A DNA stretch of 58,859 nt from Cyanobacteria bacterium M_surface_10_m1_298. Lineage in GTDB: Bacteria; Cyanobacteriota; Cyanobacteriia; PCC-6307; Cyanobiaceae. The position numbers were made by a program, and so were the translations under genes. The first letter of the stretch is position 1. Every line of letters starts with the position of its first letter. The notes under the pieces were generated by a model that had not been told where the DNA came from, made no database searches, and saw nothing but the letters and a program-made list of their open reading frames with translations. The stretch is from the NCBI GenBank assembly GCA_016882485.1, contig VGPT01000007.1, positions 1 to 58,859 on the forward strand, read 5' to 3'. Shown here one piece after another: positions 45,788 through 54,259 of this stretch.

Positions 45788-46929
45788 GCAGCACCTCCAA
45801 CAGCAAGGGGGGATTGGGTAAACAGACAGCCCGAGACGATCTCATCGTCGAGATCGAGATGCAGACCGGAGGCCTCGGCGGGCGTTGCCTTGAGGATGTG
45901 CTCCAGCAGCGCCGCCAGGTTGCGGGCGTAGAGCGCACTGGCGTGGTTGGCCACTGAGCAGGGCAGCTGGTCGGCACCGATCAGCTGAACGCCATGGCGG
46001 AAGACGGTGGCGCCGGGCTGGGTGCCTTCGCAGTTGCCCCCCTGGGCTACCGCCAGATCCACCACCACACTGCCGGCGCGCATGTGCTGGAGCATCGCGT
46101 CATCGATCAGGCGCGGGGCGGGGCGCCCGGGCACCTGGGCGGTGCAGATCACCATGTCGGCCAGGGCCAGCTGCTCGGTGAGCTGCCGGCGCTGCTCCGC
46201 CAGGAAAGCGTCGGTGGCCTGCTGGGCGTAGCCCCCGGTTTCACCGGGCTTCTGCTCCAGTTCGGGGGGATCGATGAAGCGCCCCCCCAGGGATTCCACC
46301 TGCTCCTTGGCGGCGGCCCGCACATCGCTCACGTAGGCCACTGCCCCGAGGCGGCGCGCCGTGGCCAGGGCCTGCAAGCCAGCCACACCAGCCCCGAGGA
46401 TCAGGGCGCGGGCGGGCTGGATCGTGCCGGCGGCCGTCATCAGCATCGGCACATAGCGATCCAGTGCCGAAGAGGCCAGCAACACGGCCTTGTAGCCAGC
46501 AATGTTGGCCTGGGAGGAGAGCACATCCATGCTCTGGGCCCGGCTGATGCGCGGCAGAAGCTCCAGGGCCAGGGCCTGGAGGTTGCGCTGCTGCAGACGC
46601 GTTTTCAGGGCGTCGTTGCCATGGGGTTCGAGCAAGCCCACCAGCACGGAGCCGGGTTTCAGATGGTCCAGTTCGGATCGGCTCTCCACCAGGGCAGAGC
46701 CCTGGACCGCCATCACCACATCGATCTGCCCCCAGACCTCGGGGCCCGCATCCACCAGGGAGGCTCCAGCCTCCTCATAGGCAGCATCGGGAAAACCGCT
46801 CGCCTCGCCTGCACCACGCTCGATCTGGAAAGAGCAACCGCGCGCGGAGAGGCGGCGAACGGTTTCAGGGGTCGCCGCTACCCGCGTTTCGCCAGGGCGA
46901 CTCTCCCGCGGCACCAACACACGGACCAA
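45784..46929 (-). CDS. pntA1: NAD(P) transhydrogenase subunit alpha, NAD-binding part
   Basis: A 381-residue cytosolic domain I similar to alanine dehydrogenase: MVRVLVPRESRPGETRVAATP at the start, then RALILGAGVAGLQALATARRLGAVAYVSD (Rossmann fold). It binds NAD(H). The start is TTG at 46929; an in-frame GTG a few codons later is an alternative. Confidence 0.94.
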   Translation of the reverse strand: MVRVLVPRESRPGETRVAATPETVRRLSARGCSFQIERGAGEASGFPDAAYEEAGASLVDAGPEVWGQIDVVMAVQGSALVESRSELDHLKPGSVLVGLLEPHGNDALKTRLQQRNLQALALELLPRISRAQSMDVLSSQANIAGYKAVLLASSALDRYVPMLMTAAGTIQPARALILGAGVAGLQALATARRLGAVAYVSDVRAAAKEQVESLGGRFIDPPELEQKPGETGGYAQQATDAFLAEQRRQLTEQLALADMVICTAQVPGRPAPRLIDDAMLQHMRAGSVVVDLAVAQGGNCEGTQPGATVFRHGVQLIGADQLPCSVANHASALYARNLAALLEHILKATPAEASGLHLDLDDEIVSGCLFTQSPLAVGGAA

Positions 46930-47026
46930 TACTGTTCGCCGTCACGTCACAACCGAACCAGTGTTCGCCGGAGAGGCCTCTGGAGGCAACGGATCCAGAG
47001 GCCGTGTGGGCACTTCCGCACATGGC

Positions 47027-47698
47027 CTAGGCCAGCCAGGCCGCCAGGGTTGCGGGTGCTTCTGGGGTGGTCTCAGCCTCGGAGCTGGAGGTGATTTCCA
47101 CGATCCGACCGATGCTGGCTGGGGTTTCCAAGGCGTCGAGGCAAACCTGAGCCACCAACCGGCGGGGGATGCTGCCATCGCGCTGTTGATCGGCGCCGGA
47201 GAACCGCAGGCGCTGTTGGGAGAGATCGTTCTCCGCTTCCTTCAGCCCTCCGGGGCGCACCACGGTGACCTGCAGCCCGCTCTGCTCAAGCCAGGCTTCC
47301 CCTAGTCGCTTCCAGACCAGGATCAAACCGAACAGGTTGAGGGGATGCCACCAGCGCCCGGCGCAGAGAGAACTCACCAGCACCACCCGCTGGAGCCCCA
47401 CCGCCTGGCAGGCCTGAAGTTGTTGGCGCACCCCAAGGGCATCCACCTTCATCGGGCCGGTGAGATCGACGCTCGGGCGAGCACCGGTGGCGATCAGCAG
47501 GGCATCGCATCCCCGCAAGGCGGCTTCGAGGGCTGAGCGATCCCCCAGATCCAGGCGAATCAGCTCTGCGGCGCCAAGACCCTCGGGGATCTGGGAGTTG
47601 GGCCTCACGATCGCGCGCACCTGATGGCCGCGACGGAGGGCCTCCTCAACGAGGCGCCAGCCGGTTTTGCCGGAGGCGCCGGTGACAGCCAGATGCAT
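47027..47698 (-). CDS. NAD(P)-binding SDR-like protein
   Basis: A 223-residue atypical short-chain dehydrogenase (NmrA/BVR-B type) with the cofactor motif MHLAVTGASGKTGWRLVEEA and a conserved VRPGGL segment. No Tyr-x-x-x-Lys pair is clear. The protein could be an NADPH sensor or reductase. It ends about 97 bases from the divergent pntA1 region and starts six bases before the stop of the small upstream gene. Confidence 0.78.
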   Translation of the reverse strand: MHLAVTGASGKTGWRLVEEALRRGHQVRAIVRPNSQIPEGLGAAELIRLDLGDRSALEAALRGCDALLIATGARPSVDLTGPMKVDALGVRQQLQACQAVGLQRVVLVSSLCAGRWWHPLNLFGLILVWKRLGEAWLEQSGLQVTVVRPGGLKEAENDLSQQRLRFSGADQQRDGSIPRRLVAQVCLDALETPASIGRIVEITSSSEAETTPEAPATLAAWLA

Positions 47699-47704
47699 GC
47701 GGCT

Positions 47705-47881
47705 TCAGAACAGGGGCAGAAGCTCCTGTTCTAGGCAGCGGGCCTGGGGGGCTGAGCCCTGGCGCCGCAGCTGCCGGGCCCGAAGAATCATCGGATCGAG
47801 ATCACACTCGAGTGCCAGAACCTCCTCAAGGTGCTGGCGGTAGTCGTCGGGGTTGATCGCAAACGGCGAACGCTCATCCAT
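47705..47881 (-). CDS. Small hypothetical protein, unrecognised
   Basis: A 58-residue helical protein (MDERSPFAINPDDYRQHLEE, then LRARQLRRQGSAPQARCLEQELL). It is probably cotranscribed with the SDR gene, six bases downstream. ATG at 47881 is preferred to the upstream frame at 47992 because the latter has no support. Divergent from the helicase gene. Confidence 0.55.
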   Translation of the reverse strand: MDERSPFAINPDDYRQHLEEVLALECDLDPMILRARQLRRQGSAPQARCLEQELLPLF

Positions 47882-47999
47882 GGGCTGAGGGGCGAAAGGC
47901 CCGGGAGCGGGGTGATGGCCGGACGGTAAGGGTTTCCGCGCCAATGCGAATAGGTAGAAGTTCCCGAATCTGTCTTGCCAGTCGCCACACAATGGCGAG

Positions 48000-49472
48000 A
48001 TGCCCTCCCTGTCGTTTGACCTGCGCCTGCCACGGCGTGCTCAGCCCTCCAGCAGCCCCACACCGCTTCCACTGCCGCAACTGAAGCCACGCCAGTGGCA
48101 AGTGCAACTGCTTCAGCTGCTGCGGCGGCGCTTGGAGCTCGGGGGCAGCGGGGATGTGTTGATCAATGCAGGTCCGGGGGCCGGCAAGACCCTGGGGGCT
48201 CTGCTGAGCTTCGAGCGCCTGCAGCGGGAAGGGCGCCTGCAGCGCTTTCTGGTGTTCTGCCATCGCAGCTCGATTGCCTCGCAGTGGATCGCCTCCAGCG
48301 AGCGCCTGCAGCTGAAGCTGAAGGAGTGGCAACCGGGCCTAGGGGAGAGCGATCTGCACGCTGCCCACGGCCTGCTGATCACCTACCAGGCGGCGGGCCG
48401 CAACTTGGAGAGCCTGCTGCTGCAGCTCAAGGGCTGGGGCTGGGGACCCTGGCTGGCCATCGCCGATGAGGTGCACCACCTGGGGGTTGATCCCGAAGAG
48501 CCGGAGGCCACGGCCTGGGGCCATGCCTTCAGCCAGCTGAGCCAAGGGGCGACCCTCCGGCTCGGCCTCACCGGAACCCCATTTCGCGCCGACAACCTGG
48601 GCTTCTGCGCCGCCCGGCGCATCCAGGTGCATGACGGGCAGGAGTGGGTGGAGCAGATCGCCCCGGATCTGAGCGTGGAGCCTCGGGAGCTGATCGCCGC
48701 CGGCGATGTGCGGCCACTGGAGTTCCGATTCCAGGATGGCTGGGTGGATCACGGCCGCCAGGGGGAGCTCGGCGACACGGAACGCTCGCCGCTCTCGCAG
48801 GAACAACGGGAGAGCTGGCGGGCCCGCAACCTGCGGCGGGCGATCCGCCTGGGAGACGACAGCAGCATCGCCTTGCGCCTGTTGCTGAATGCCCGCAAAC
48901 GCCTGGAAACGGTGCGCCTGGAGCACCCGCAGGCCGGGGGGCTGGTGGTGGCCCGCGACATTGCCCACGCGCGGCAGATCTGCGGATTGCTGGAGGAAGA
49001 GGGCGACCGGGTGCAGCTGGTGCACTCCCAGGATCCGGAGGCCCCCCAGCGCATGCAGGCCTTCAAGGCAGGCGACTCCGACTGGTTGGTGAGCATCGAC
49101 ATGTGCGCCGAAGGCTTCGATGCACCCCGCCTACGGGTGGTGGCGTATCTGACCACCGTGGTGACCCGCACCCGCTTCGTGCAGGCGATCACCCGGGCGG
49201 TGCGCATGAGCGGACAACGGGCTGAACACGAAGGTGTTCCCAGGCAGCCTTCCTATGTGTTCGCCCCGGCGGACCCCCTGCTGATGCAGTACGCCCGCAC
49301 CTGGTCGCTCAGCGAGCCCTACGTGCTGAGAGCGCGCAGCAGTGAGAGTCCCGAGGAGCCCAGCGGGGCGGGGCGGGGAGCTTCCTTGCCCCTGCAGGCG
49401 GTGGAAGACGGAGCCGGAGCGGTGATTCGGATGCGAGGCCCCGCCTTGCCGAATTTCCTTATGCAGCAATGA
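48000..49472 (+). CDS. SF2 DEAD/DEAH-box helicase
   Basis: A 490-residue SF2 helicase of the type I restriction/XPB-like group: Walker A NAGPGAGKT (about 56-64), DEVHH box (about 156-160), LTGTPFR (motif III), and a C-terminal RecA domain with the motif V/VI segments VSIDMCAEGFDAPRLRVV and QAITRAVRMSGQR. There is no nuclease domain or target-recognition domain. The role could be DNA repair or phage defence. The final 40 residues are low complexity. Confidence 0.82.
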   Translation: MPSLSFDLRLPRRAQPSSSPTPLPLPQLKPRQWQVQLLQLLRRRLELGGSGDVLINAGPGAGKTLGALLSFERLQREGRLQRFLVFCHRSSIASQWIASSERLQLKLKEWQPGLGESDLHAAHGLLITYQAAGRNLESLLLQLKGWGWGPWLAIADEVHHLGVDPEEPEATAWGHAFSQLSQGATLRLGLTGTPFRADNLGFCAARRIQVHDGQEWVEQIAPDLSVEPRELIAAGDVRPLEFRFQDGWVDHGRQGELGDTERSPLSQEQRESWRARNLRRAIRLGDDSSIALRLLLNARKRLETVRLEHPQAGGLVVARDIAHARQICGLLEEEGDRVQLVHSQDPEAPQRMQAFKAGDSDWLVSIDMCAEGFDAPRLRVVAYLTTVVTRTRFVQAITRAVRMSGQRAEHEGVPRQPSYVFAPADPLLMQYARTWSLSEPYVLRARSSESPEEPSGAGRGASLPLQAVEDGAGAVIRMRGPALPNFLMQQ

Positions 49473-49568
49473 ATACACTCTGATTGCAGCAAAAGATGCG
49501 AACTTCTGCGAAACAACTAGCCAATGCGGCCTACGGGTCGCCAAGCTCGTTCCACGCGCAAGCGACCC

Positions 49569-49814
49569 ATGAAAGGCTCGATCCAACGCCGTCTAACGGT
49601 GGCGATCAACTGGTCCAGCACCCGCATCGCCTGTCTGGATGATCGCGAGCAATACGAAGACAGCTACGCCCTGACCGAGGAGTTCCGGGAATGGATCCTC
49701 TGCGTTGACGAGCACCCTGAATTGCTGGCCGAGCAGGTGCTGATGGTTCCCGATCTCAGCGCATTTCCGGGGATCGAAAACAGCAACGAGCCCGACGGAC
49801 TTCTGGAAATCTAA
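49569..49814 (+). CDS. Small hypothetical protein, unrecognised
   Basis: An 81-residue soluble protein with an acidic, Leu-rich body (LTEEFREWILCVDEHPELLAEQVL). Start at ATG 49569 (MKGSIQRRL) or 49524 (MRPTGRQAR); the first is chosen because the longer version only adds a basic tail. No family recognised. It lies between the helicase and NTRC genes. Confidence 0.55.
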   Translation: MKGSIQRRLTVAINWSSTRIACLDDREQYEDSYALTEEFREWILCVDEHPELLAEQVLMVPDLSAFPGIENSNEPDGLLEI

Positions 49815-49925
49815 AGAGAAACTTAAGAAGCCAATTCAATTCGAGTTGACCTCTCCGGGCTCGGTCCGTCGACAGCTCGAGCGGGCTGATCCCTACACTC
49901 AAAGCGAAGTCATTCCGCTTAAGCA

Positions 49926-51296
49926 ATGGCAGCTGGTGCTCCAGGGCCCGTCGAAAACCTTGTGATTGTTGGCTCCGGTCCTGCCGGATACACCGCAGCG
50001 ATCTATGCCGCGCGGGCCAACCTCTCCCCTGTTGTGATCACAGGCTTCAAGGATGGAGGCATCCCCGGTGGCCAGCTGATGACCACCACCCACGTGGAGA
50101 ACTTCCCCGGCTTTCCCGATGGAATCCTCGGGCCGGAGCTGATGGATCGGATCAAGGCCCAGGCCGTGCGTTGGGGCACCCGGCTGGTGGAGGCCGATGC
50201 CGACCGGATTGATCTGTCCCAACGCCCATTCCGGATTGAAGCCGAGGGGCGCACGATCGAAACCCAGGCCGTGATCCTGGCCACCGGGGCCAGCGCGAAC
50301 CGTTTGGGCCTGCCCAGTGAAGAGCGGTTCTGGAACGCGGGCATCAGTGCCTGCGCCATCTGCGACGGCGCCACCCCTCAATTCCGGGATGTGGAGCTGG
50401 CGGTGGTGGGCGGGGGCGACTCCGCCTGTGAAGAAGCCGTGTATCTGACCAAATACGCCAGCCGCGTGCACCTGATCGTGCGCGGCGACAAGCTGCGGGC
50501 CAGCAAGGCAATGGCCGATCGGGTGCTGGCCAACGCCAGCATCCAGGTGCATTGGAACCGTCAGATCTCCGACTGCAGCGGGGGCGACTGGCTCGAGGCG
50601 ATCGAGCTGCGCAACAGCGTGGATGGCAGCAGCGAACGCCTGCCGGTGCGGGGCCTCTTCTACGCCATCGGCCACACCCCCAACACCCGCCTGGTGCAGG
50701 GACAACTGGAGACCGATGCCAAGGGCTACCTGATCACGCGGCCGGGCCATCCGGAAACCAGCCGGGAGGGCGTCTACGCCGCCGGGGATGTGGCCGATGC
50801 GGAATGGCGCCAGGGCATCACCGCCGCTGGCAGCGGCTGCCAGGCCGCCCTGGCGGCGGAGCGCTGGCTCACCGAACACGATCTAGCGGTGACCGTGAGC
50901 CATGACCCGGTGGATCCGGTGGAGGTCGGTGAGCGTGTGCGCACCGCCGTGAGCGATGAGGCCAACTTCAATCCCGAGGCCCTCTGGCAGAAGGGAAGCT
51001 TTGCCCTGCGCAAGCTGTACCACGACAGCAACAAGCCCCTGCTGGTGGTCTACACCTCACCCACCTGCGGGCCCTGCCACGTGCTCAAGCCCCAGCTCAA
51101 GCGGGTGCTCGACGAACTGGGTGGCCGAGCCCTGGGCGTGGAGATCGATATCGAGGCCGAACAGGAGATCGCCCAGCAGGCCGGTGTCACCGGCACCCCC
51201 ACGGTTCAGCTGTTCCTGAACAAAGAGCTCAAGCAGCAGTTCAAGGGGGTGAAACAGCGCAGCGAATTCAAAGCTGCGATCGAAGCCCTGCTCTAA
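49926..51296 (+). CDS. ntrC-type trxB: NADPH-thioredoxin reductase fused to thioredoxin (NTRC)
   Basis: A 456-residue bifunctional redox enzyme: an FAD- and NADPH-binding thioredoxin reductase (IVGSGPAGYTAAIYAARA; active-site CAIC near residue 142; second nucleotide site VVGGGDSACEEA) followed by a C-terminal thioredoxin with CGPC near residue 381. The reductase-thioredoxin fusion is the NTRC of chloroplasts and cyanobacteria and reduces peroxiredoxins using NADPH. Confidence 0.95.
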   Translation: MAAGAPGPVENLVIVGSGPAGYTAAIYAARANLSPVVITGFKDGGIPGGQLMTTTHVENFPGFPDGILGPELMDRIKAQAVRWGTRLVEADADRIDLSQRPFRIEAEGRTIETQAVILATGASANRLGLPSEERFWNAGISACAICDGATPQFRDVELAVVGGGDSACEEAVYLTKYASRVHLIVRGDKLRASKAMADRVLANASIQVHWNRQISDCSGGDWLEAIELRNSVDGSSERLPVRGLFYAIGHTPNTRLVQGQLETDAKGYLITRPGHPETSREGVYAAGDVADAEWRQGITAAGSGCQAALAAERWLTEHDLAVTVSHDPVDPVEVGERVRTAVSDEANFNPEALWQKGSFALRKLYHDSNKPLLVVYTSPTCGPCHVLKPQLKRVLDELGGRALGVEIDIEAEQEIAQQAGVTGTPTVQLFLNKELKQQFKGVKQRSEFKAAIEALL

Positions 51297-51305
51297 CGCA
51301 GGGGC

Positions 51306-51572
51306 TCAGCGGCGGCGAGGACCGCCGGGGCGGTTGCCACCGGGGCGAGGGCCAGCATTGGCGTTGCGTTCCCGGTAGGTGATCCGCCCGCGGCTGAGGT
51401 CGTAGGGGCTGATCTCCACCAGCACCTTGTCTCCGGCGAGCAATTTGATGCGGAACTTGGTCAACTTGCCCGCTGCCCGGCAGAGGCATTGGTGGCCTGC
51501 AGGCTGCTCGAGGGTGACCAGATAGAACCCGTTGCCCTGTTCCTTCTCGATGACGCCGGAGGTCTCAATCAT
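51306..51572 (-). CDS. infA-like: IF-1-like S1-domain protein
   Basis: An 88-residue OB/S1-fold protein like translation initiation factor IF-1 (LAGDKVLVEISPYDLSRGRITYRER), but its N-terminal half differs from the main IF-1 (ETSGVIEKEQGNGFYLVTLE; CLCRAAGKLTKFRIK) and it carries a basic Gly/Arg tail (GPRPGGNRPGGPRRR). It may be the second IF-1 paralogue or a regulatory RNA-binding protein. It lies just after NTRC, convergent with it. Confidence 0.78.
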   Translation of the reverse strand: MIETSGVIEKEQGNGFYLVTLEQPAGHQCLCRAAGKLTKFRIKLLAGDKVLVEISPYDLSRGRITYRERNANAGPRPGGNRPGGPRRR

Positions 51573-51667
51573 GCGTTGCTGCTAGGGGCCGACCAATCTG
51601 AACTCCCCACACCTTAGGTGGCCTCCGAAACCGCTAAGGTCCCGGCTCAGTGCCTCGATTCGCTCCC

Positions 51668-51757
51668 ATGGTTCTTCCTCCCATCTCGATGGACCTGGGT
51701 CTGCTGATGATCTCGATCGGGGTTGTGAATCTCTGGAAGGCTCGCCAGTCTTCCTGA
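51668..51757 (+). CDS. Very short ORF, 29 residues, one hydrophobic helix
   Basis: ATG at 51668 opens [20 protein letters not shown] followed by a short basic end (NLWKARQSS) before a TGA at 51755-51757. The hydrophobic helix would fit a very small membrane peptide or simply be leader sequence before the pseudouridine synthase gene. I see no family match and no strong ribosome binding site. Low confidence. Confidence 0.25.
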   Translation: MVLPPISMDLGLLMISIGVVNLWKARQSS

Positions 51758-51773
51758 ACGGCGCTGCAGGGCC

Positions 51774-52460
51774 CTGACCACACTGCTGTTCAACAAGCCC
51801 TACGGGGTTCTCAGCCAATTCACTCCGGAAGAGGGCTCCCGCTGGAGCTGCTTGGCGGAGTTCATCGCGATGCCCGGGGTCTATGCGGCCGGCCGTCTGG
51901 ATGCCGACAGCGAAGGGTTGCTGCTGCTCACGGCGGAAGGTCGCCTGCAGCAGCGCCTCACCGATCCGCGCTGGGGCCACTGGCGCCGCTACTGGGCGCA
52001 GCTGGAGGGCATCCCCAGCGCCAAGGCCTTGCAACAACTGCGCGATGGCCTGACCATCCAGGGGCAGCGCACCCTCCCGGCGCGGGCGAGGCTGCTGGAG
52101 GATCCCGCCCTCCCGGAGCGGGATCCTCCGATTCGCAGCCGCCTGCACATCCCCACCAGCTGGCTGGAGCTGGAGCTGCGGGAGGGCCGCAACCGTCAGG
52201 TGCGCCGGATGACCGCCGCGGTGGGCTTCCCAACGCTGCGACTGCTGCGGGTAGGGATCGACCTGATGGATGGAGGCCCCTGCCTCAGCCTTGAGGGACT
52301 CGAACCGGGGCAATGGCGCGAGGTCAATCCCACGGAGAGGCAGCGTCTGCAAGCGTTGCTGCAGACCAGTGCTCACTCCCCAGGCCGGGGGGGTCGCGCG
52401 GGAGGCGGGAAGTCAGGCCTGGCAGGAGGGGGCGCGAAGGGCGGCTTGGCACGCCCCTGA
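51774..52460 (+). CDS. RsuA/RluE-family pseudouridine synthase
   Basis: It would isomerise a specific uridine in rRNA to pseudouridine. The conserved core is complete: [20 protein letters not shown], catalytic [15 protein letters not shown] (Asp), and [25 protein letters not shown]. The first ATG/GTG/TTG in frame is TTG at 51852, which would delete the conserved N-terminal segment. In the frame upstream there is a TGA at 51726, and no standard start until then; CTG at 51774 is the best candidate, giving 228 residues. A Gly-rich C-terminal tail follows the domain. Confidence 0.77.
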   Translation: MTTLLFNKPYGVLSQFTPEEGSRWSCLAEFIAMPGVYAAGRLDADSEGLLLLTAEGRLQQRLTDPRWGHWRRYWAQLEGIPSAKALQQLRDGLTIQGQRTLPARARLLEDPALPERDPPIRSRLHIPTSWLELELREGRNRQVRRMTAAVGFPTLRLLRVGIDLMDGGPCLSLEGLEPGQWREVNPTERQRLQALLQTSAHSPGRGGRAGGGKSGLAGGGAKGGLARP

Positions 52461-52514
52461 AGATGCCATCTCTGGATTCCGGAGATAAGACAGGGCAAAG
52501 AAGAGGTGCCGCTC

Positions 52515-52631
52515 ATGGACTATGCCCTTCCTCTGCTGGTGGGTGGAATTTTGATTGGCCTGGCGCTCTATGGCGTGCGCGAGCTGATCCGTGAGCTCGC
52601 CATGGCCATGCACAGCAGCGTGGATCACTGA
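52515..52631 (+). CDS. Small single-span membrane protein, 38 residues
   Basis: ATG at 52515 gives MDYALPLLVGGILIGLALYG then an amphipathic end (VRELIRELAMAMHSS..DH). One hydrophobic helix spans about residues 4-21. It is not a recognised photosystem or cytochrome subunit. It follows the pseudouridine synthase gene by 54 bases. Confidence 0.45.
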   Translation: MDYALPLLVGGILIGLALYGVRELIRELAMAMHSSVDH

Positions 52632-52651
52632 ATCGCTCAGCGGCGTTGGTG

Positions 52652-52816
52652 ATGCGAAAGCTGGCGGCTGGTTGTTTTTGGCTGATGTTCCTGGTGGTGG
52701 GGATTCTTTCTTCCCAGCTGCGATGGCAACCGTCAAAGAACAGAATTGAATTCTGCGATGAGCGCAGTGTCAGCAAAATCTGCGGCTTGCATTCGATCCT
52801 GAGCAACTCCGAGTGA
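52652..52816 (+). CDS. Small secreted/membrane protein, 54 residues
   Basis: ATG at 52652 gives a signal-anchor (MRKLAAGCFWLMFLVVGILS) followed by a short exposed domain with two cysteines (EFCDERSVSKIC). A disulfide there would suit the periplasm. Its TGA overlaps the next gene's GTG start (GTGA), suggesting translational coupling. Confidence 0.5.
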   Translation: MRKLAAGCFWLMFLVVGILSSQLRWQPSKNRIEFCDERSVSKICGLHSILSNSE

Positions 52817-53151
52817 AACAACTGCCCGGGCAAAGCCCGCAACAGAGGCGTTGGCTGGCCTTGCTACTGCAGGGGATCGCCGCCGTGGTGATGACGATCT
52901 GGCTGGCCAGCCTGCTGCCCTATCTGCTGCTGCTTGCTCTCGTGGTGAGCCTTCTGCTGATCCCGACCCTGCGCAGCCTGCGCCATGAGGCGCAGCAGAT
53001 GCCGGTGAACCCCTTTGCGGGTACGCCGTTCGAGGCGCTGTTCAGCCAGCTGCAGGCGCGCAACACTCCGCGGCCAATGGTGGATGTGACGCCGCCCCAC
53101 CGCAAAGTGATCCGCGCCTTTTGGCTGTGGCGGCAGCAGCGGCGCCCCTGA
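52813..53151 (+). CDS. Small membrane protein, unrecognised
   Basis: A 112-residue protein with two closely spaced hydrophobic helices (about 15-35 and 37-55: LLLQGIAAVVMTIWLASLL, LLLLALVVSLLLIP) and a basic soluble C-terminus (PHRKVIRAFWLWRQQRRP). The GTG start at 52813 overlaps the upstream stop. Function unknown. Confidence 0.6.
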   Translation: MKQLPGQSPQQRRWLALLLQGIAAVVMTIWLASLLPYLLLLALVVSLLLIPTLRSLRHEAQQMPVNPFAGTPFEALFSQLQARNTPRPMVDVTPPHRKVIRAFWLWRQQRRP

Positions 53152-53179
53152 TCCGGGTCGGCATCGCTACGGTCTGCCC

Positions 53180-53686
53180 ATGGGTGATTCCGAGCAGTTC
53201 GTCAAAGATCTGGTGGGGGATGTGCGCCCCTTGCTGCGGGCCCCCGCCGCTCTGGTGAAAGCGGAACGGGAATGGTCACTCTCGAGCATCTGCGCCGTGA
53301 TCGATGCCCGCAAACCCACCCCCCTGGTGGTAACCAGCGCCATCGGCACGATCAACTCGGTGCTGGTCGCCAGCAGTGCCCTCGACCATCCGCTGCTTCA
53401 GGCGTTTCTCCAACGCGCCCGGGAGCTGGATGCGGAGAGTGCCCTGGCGGAATTTCTGAACAGCGATGACGCCGAGGCTTTCTCCGAGGTCTACGCCCGC
53501 TACAGCGAAGAGCGGGAAGAAAAAGGCCATCCGGTGTGGTCTGTGGGGGATTCAGCCGCCTTTGCCGCCAAGTCGAGGGAGGCATGGCACGACCGGGAAC
53601 TGGCCTGCGTCGCGATCACGCCGGGCCCCACCAGCAGCACCCATGGGGTGCTGACATTTTCGCTGCCCCTGGATTGGTTGAGCTGA
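53180..53686 (+). CDS. Hypothetical protein, unrecognised
   Basis: A 168-residue acidic, soluble protein, with MGDSEQFVKDLVGDVRPLLR and the segment TPLVVTSAIGTINSVLVASS. No recognisable domain. A ribosome binding site is not obvious, but codon use and length look like a real gene. It is the largest of the small-gene run from 52515. Confidence 0.6.
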   Translation: MGDSEQFVKDLVGDVRPLLRAPAALVKAEREWSLSSICAVIDARKPTPLVVTSAIGTINSVLVASSALDHPLLQAFLQRARELDAESALAEFLNSDDAEAFSEVYARYSEEREEKGHPVWSVGDSAAFAAKSREAWHDRELACVAITPGPTSSTHGVLTFSLPLDWLS

Positions 53687-53736
53687 GTTCGCAGCTCGCG
53701 GCTCAGGCTGAGATCACTCCCTTTTGGGGGTAGAGG

Positions 53737-53759
53737 AGTCTGCCGGTTAGCAGCAGACT
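53737..53759 (+). promoter_or_regulatory. Leader hairpin before the 53790 gene
   Basis: AGTCTGC (53737-53743) pairs with GCAGACT (53753-53759) around a nine-base loop. There is no T run, and a purine-rich GGAGGAGG stretch (53774-53781) precedes the ATG at 53790. It could be a regulatory leader or an mRNA stabilising stem. Confidence 0.4.
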
Positions 53760-53789
53760 GAACCCAACAAAACGGAGGAGGTGTGCGCG

Positions 53790-53987
53790 ATGACGACCCT
53801 CAATCAATGGACCAGCGGAGAGAGACAGCGCACTCAGGACTGCCTTGGCTCCACCTGCATGAAATGGATGCCGAGCGGTGAGCTCTCGGATGTGGATCAG
53901 GCGCGGATCATGGAGCGCCTCGCCGAGGTCGACGCCAACTTGAGCGCGTGCAGACAGCCGAGCGCCACGCTGCTAAGACAGCAGTAG
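53790..53987 (+). CDS. Small hypothetical protein, unrecognised
   Basis: A 65-residue soluble protein, MTTLNQWTSGERQRTQDCLG, with three cysteines. ATG at 53790 follows the GGAGGAGG site at a good distance; GTG at 53781 is an in-frame alternative. It is 14 bases upstream of the next small gene, which may share its transcript. Confidence 0.55.
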   Translation: MTTLNQWTSGERQRTQDCLGSTCMKWMPSGELSDVDQARIMERLAEVDANLSACRQPSATLLRQQ

Positions 53988-54001
53988 AACCGTGCTCAGC
54001 G

Positions 54002-54190
54002 ATGGTGTTTGGCGTCTTCCGCAGGATCAAGAAGCGTCTGATCGAATCCACCTCCCGCGTTCGTGGGCTGCGCCCTCAGCGCTCCATCCGCAAGCAAGCC
54101 ATCCAGATCAGGGAAGGAGATGACTTTGAAGTGGTGTGCGGCGTCGCCGGCTGCGTGGTGAAGAAGAAAGATCCCCTCTCCAAGGGCTAA
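54002..54190 (+). CDS. Small basic hypothetical protein
   Basis: A 62-residue basic protein (FRRIKKRLIESTSRVRGLRP) with two cysteines and a basic C-terminus. Its high positive charge suggests nucleic acid or membrane-surface binding. ATG at 54002 is chosen because the longer frame from 53948 overlaps the upstream gene. It is followed by a strong terminator. Confidence 0.55.
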   Translation: MVFGVFRRIKKRLIESTSRVRGLRPQRSIRKQAIQIREGDDFEVVCGVAGCVVKKKDPLSKG

Positions 54191-54259
54191 TCGATAAGTC
54201 GTTCTACCTATGGCCGGGCGCCCACATAGCGTTTCGATGGGGCCGGGTTTATGGGAGAT

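Noticed and set aside
51668-51757. Frameshift linking the 29-residue ORF to the pseudouridine synthase
   Set aside because: The short ORF ends before the conserved N-terminus of the synthase and shows no similarity to the family, so no fusion by one-base change is supported.
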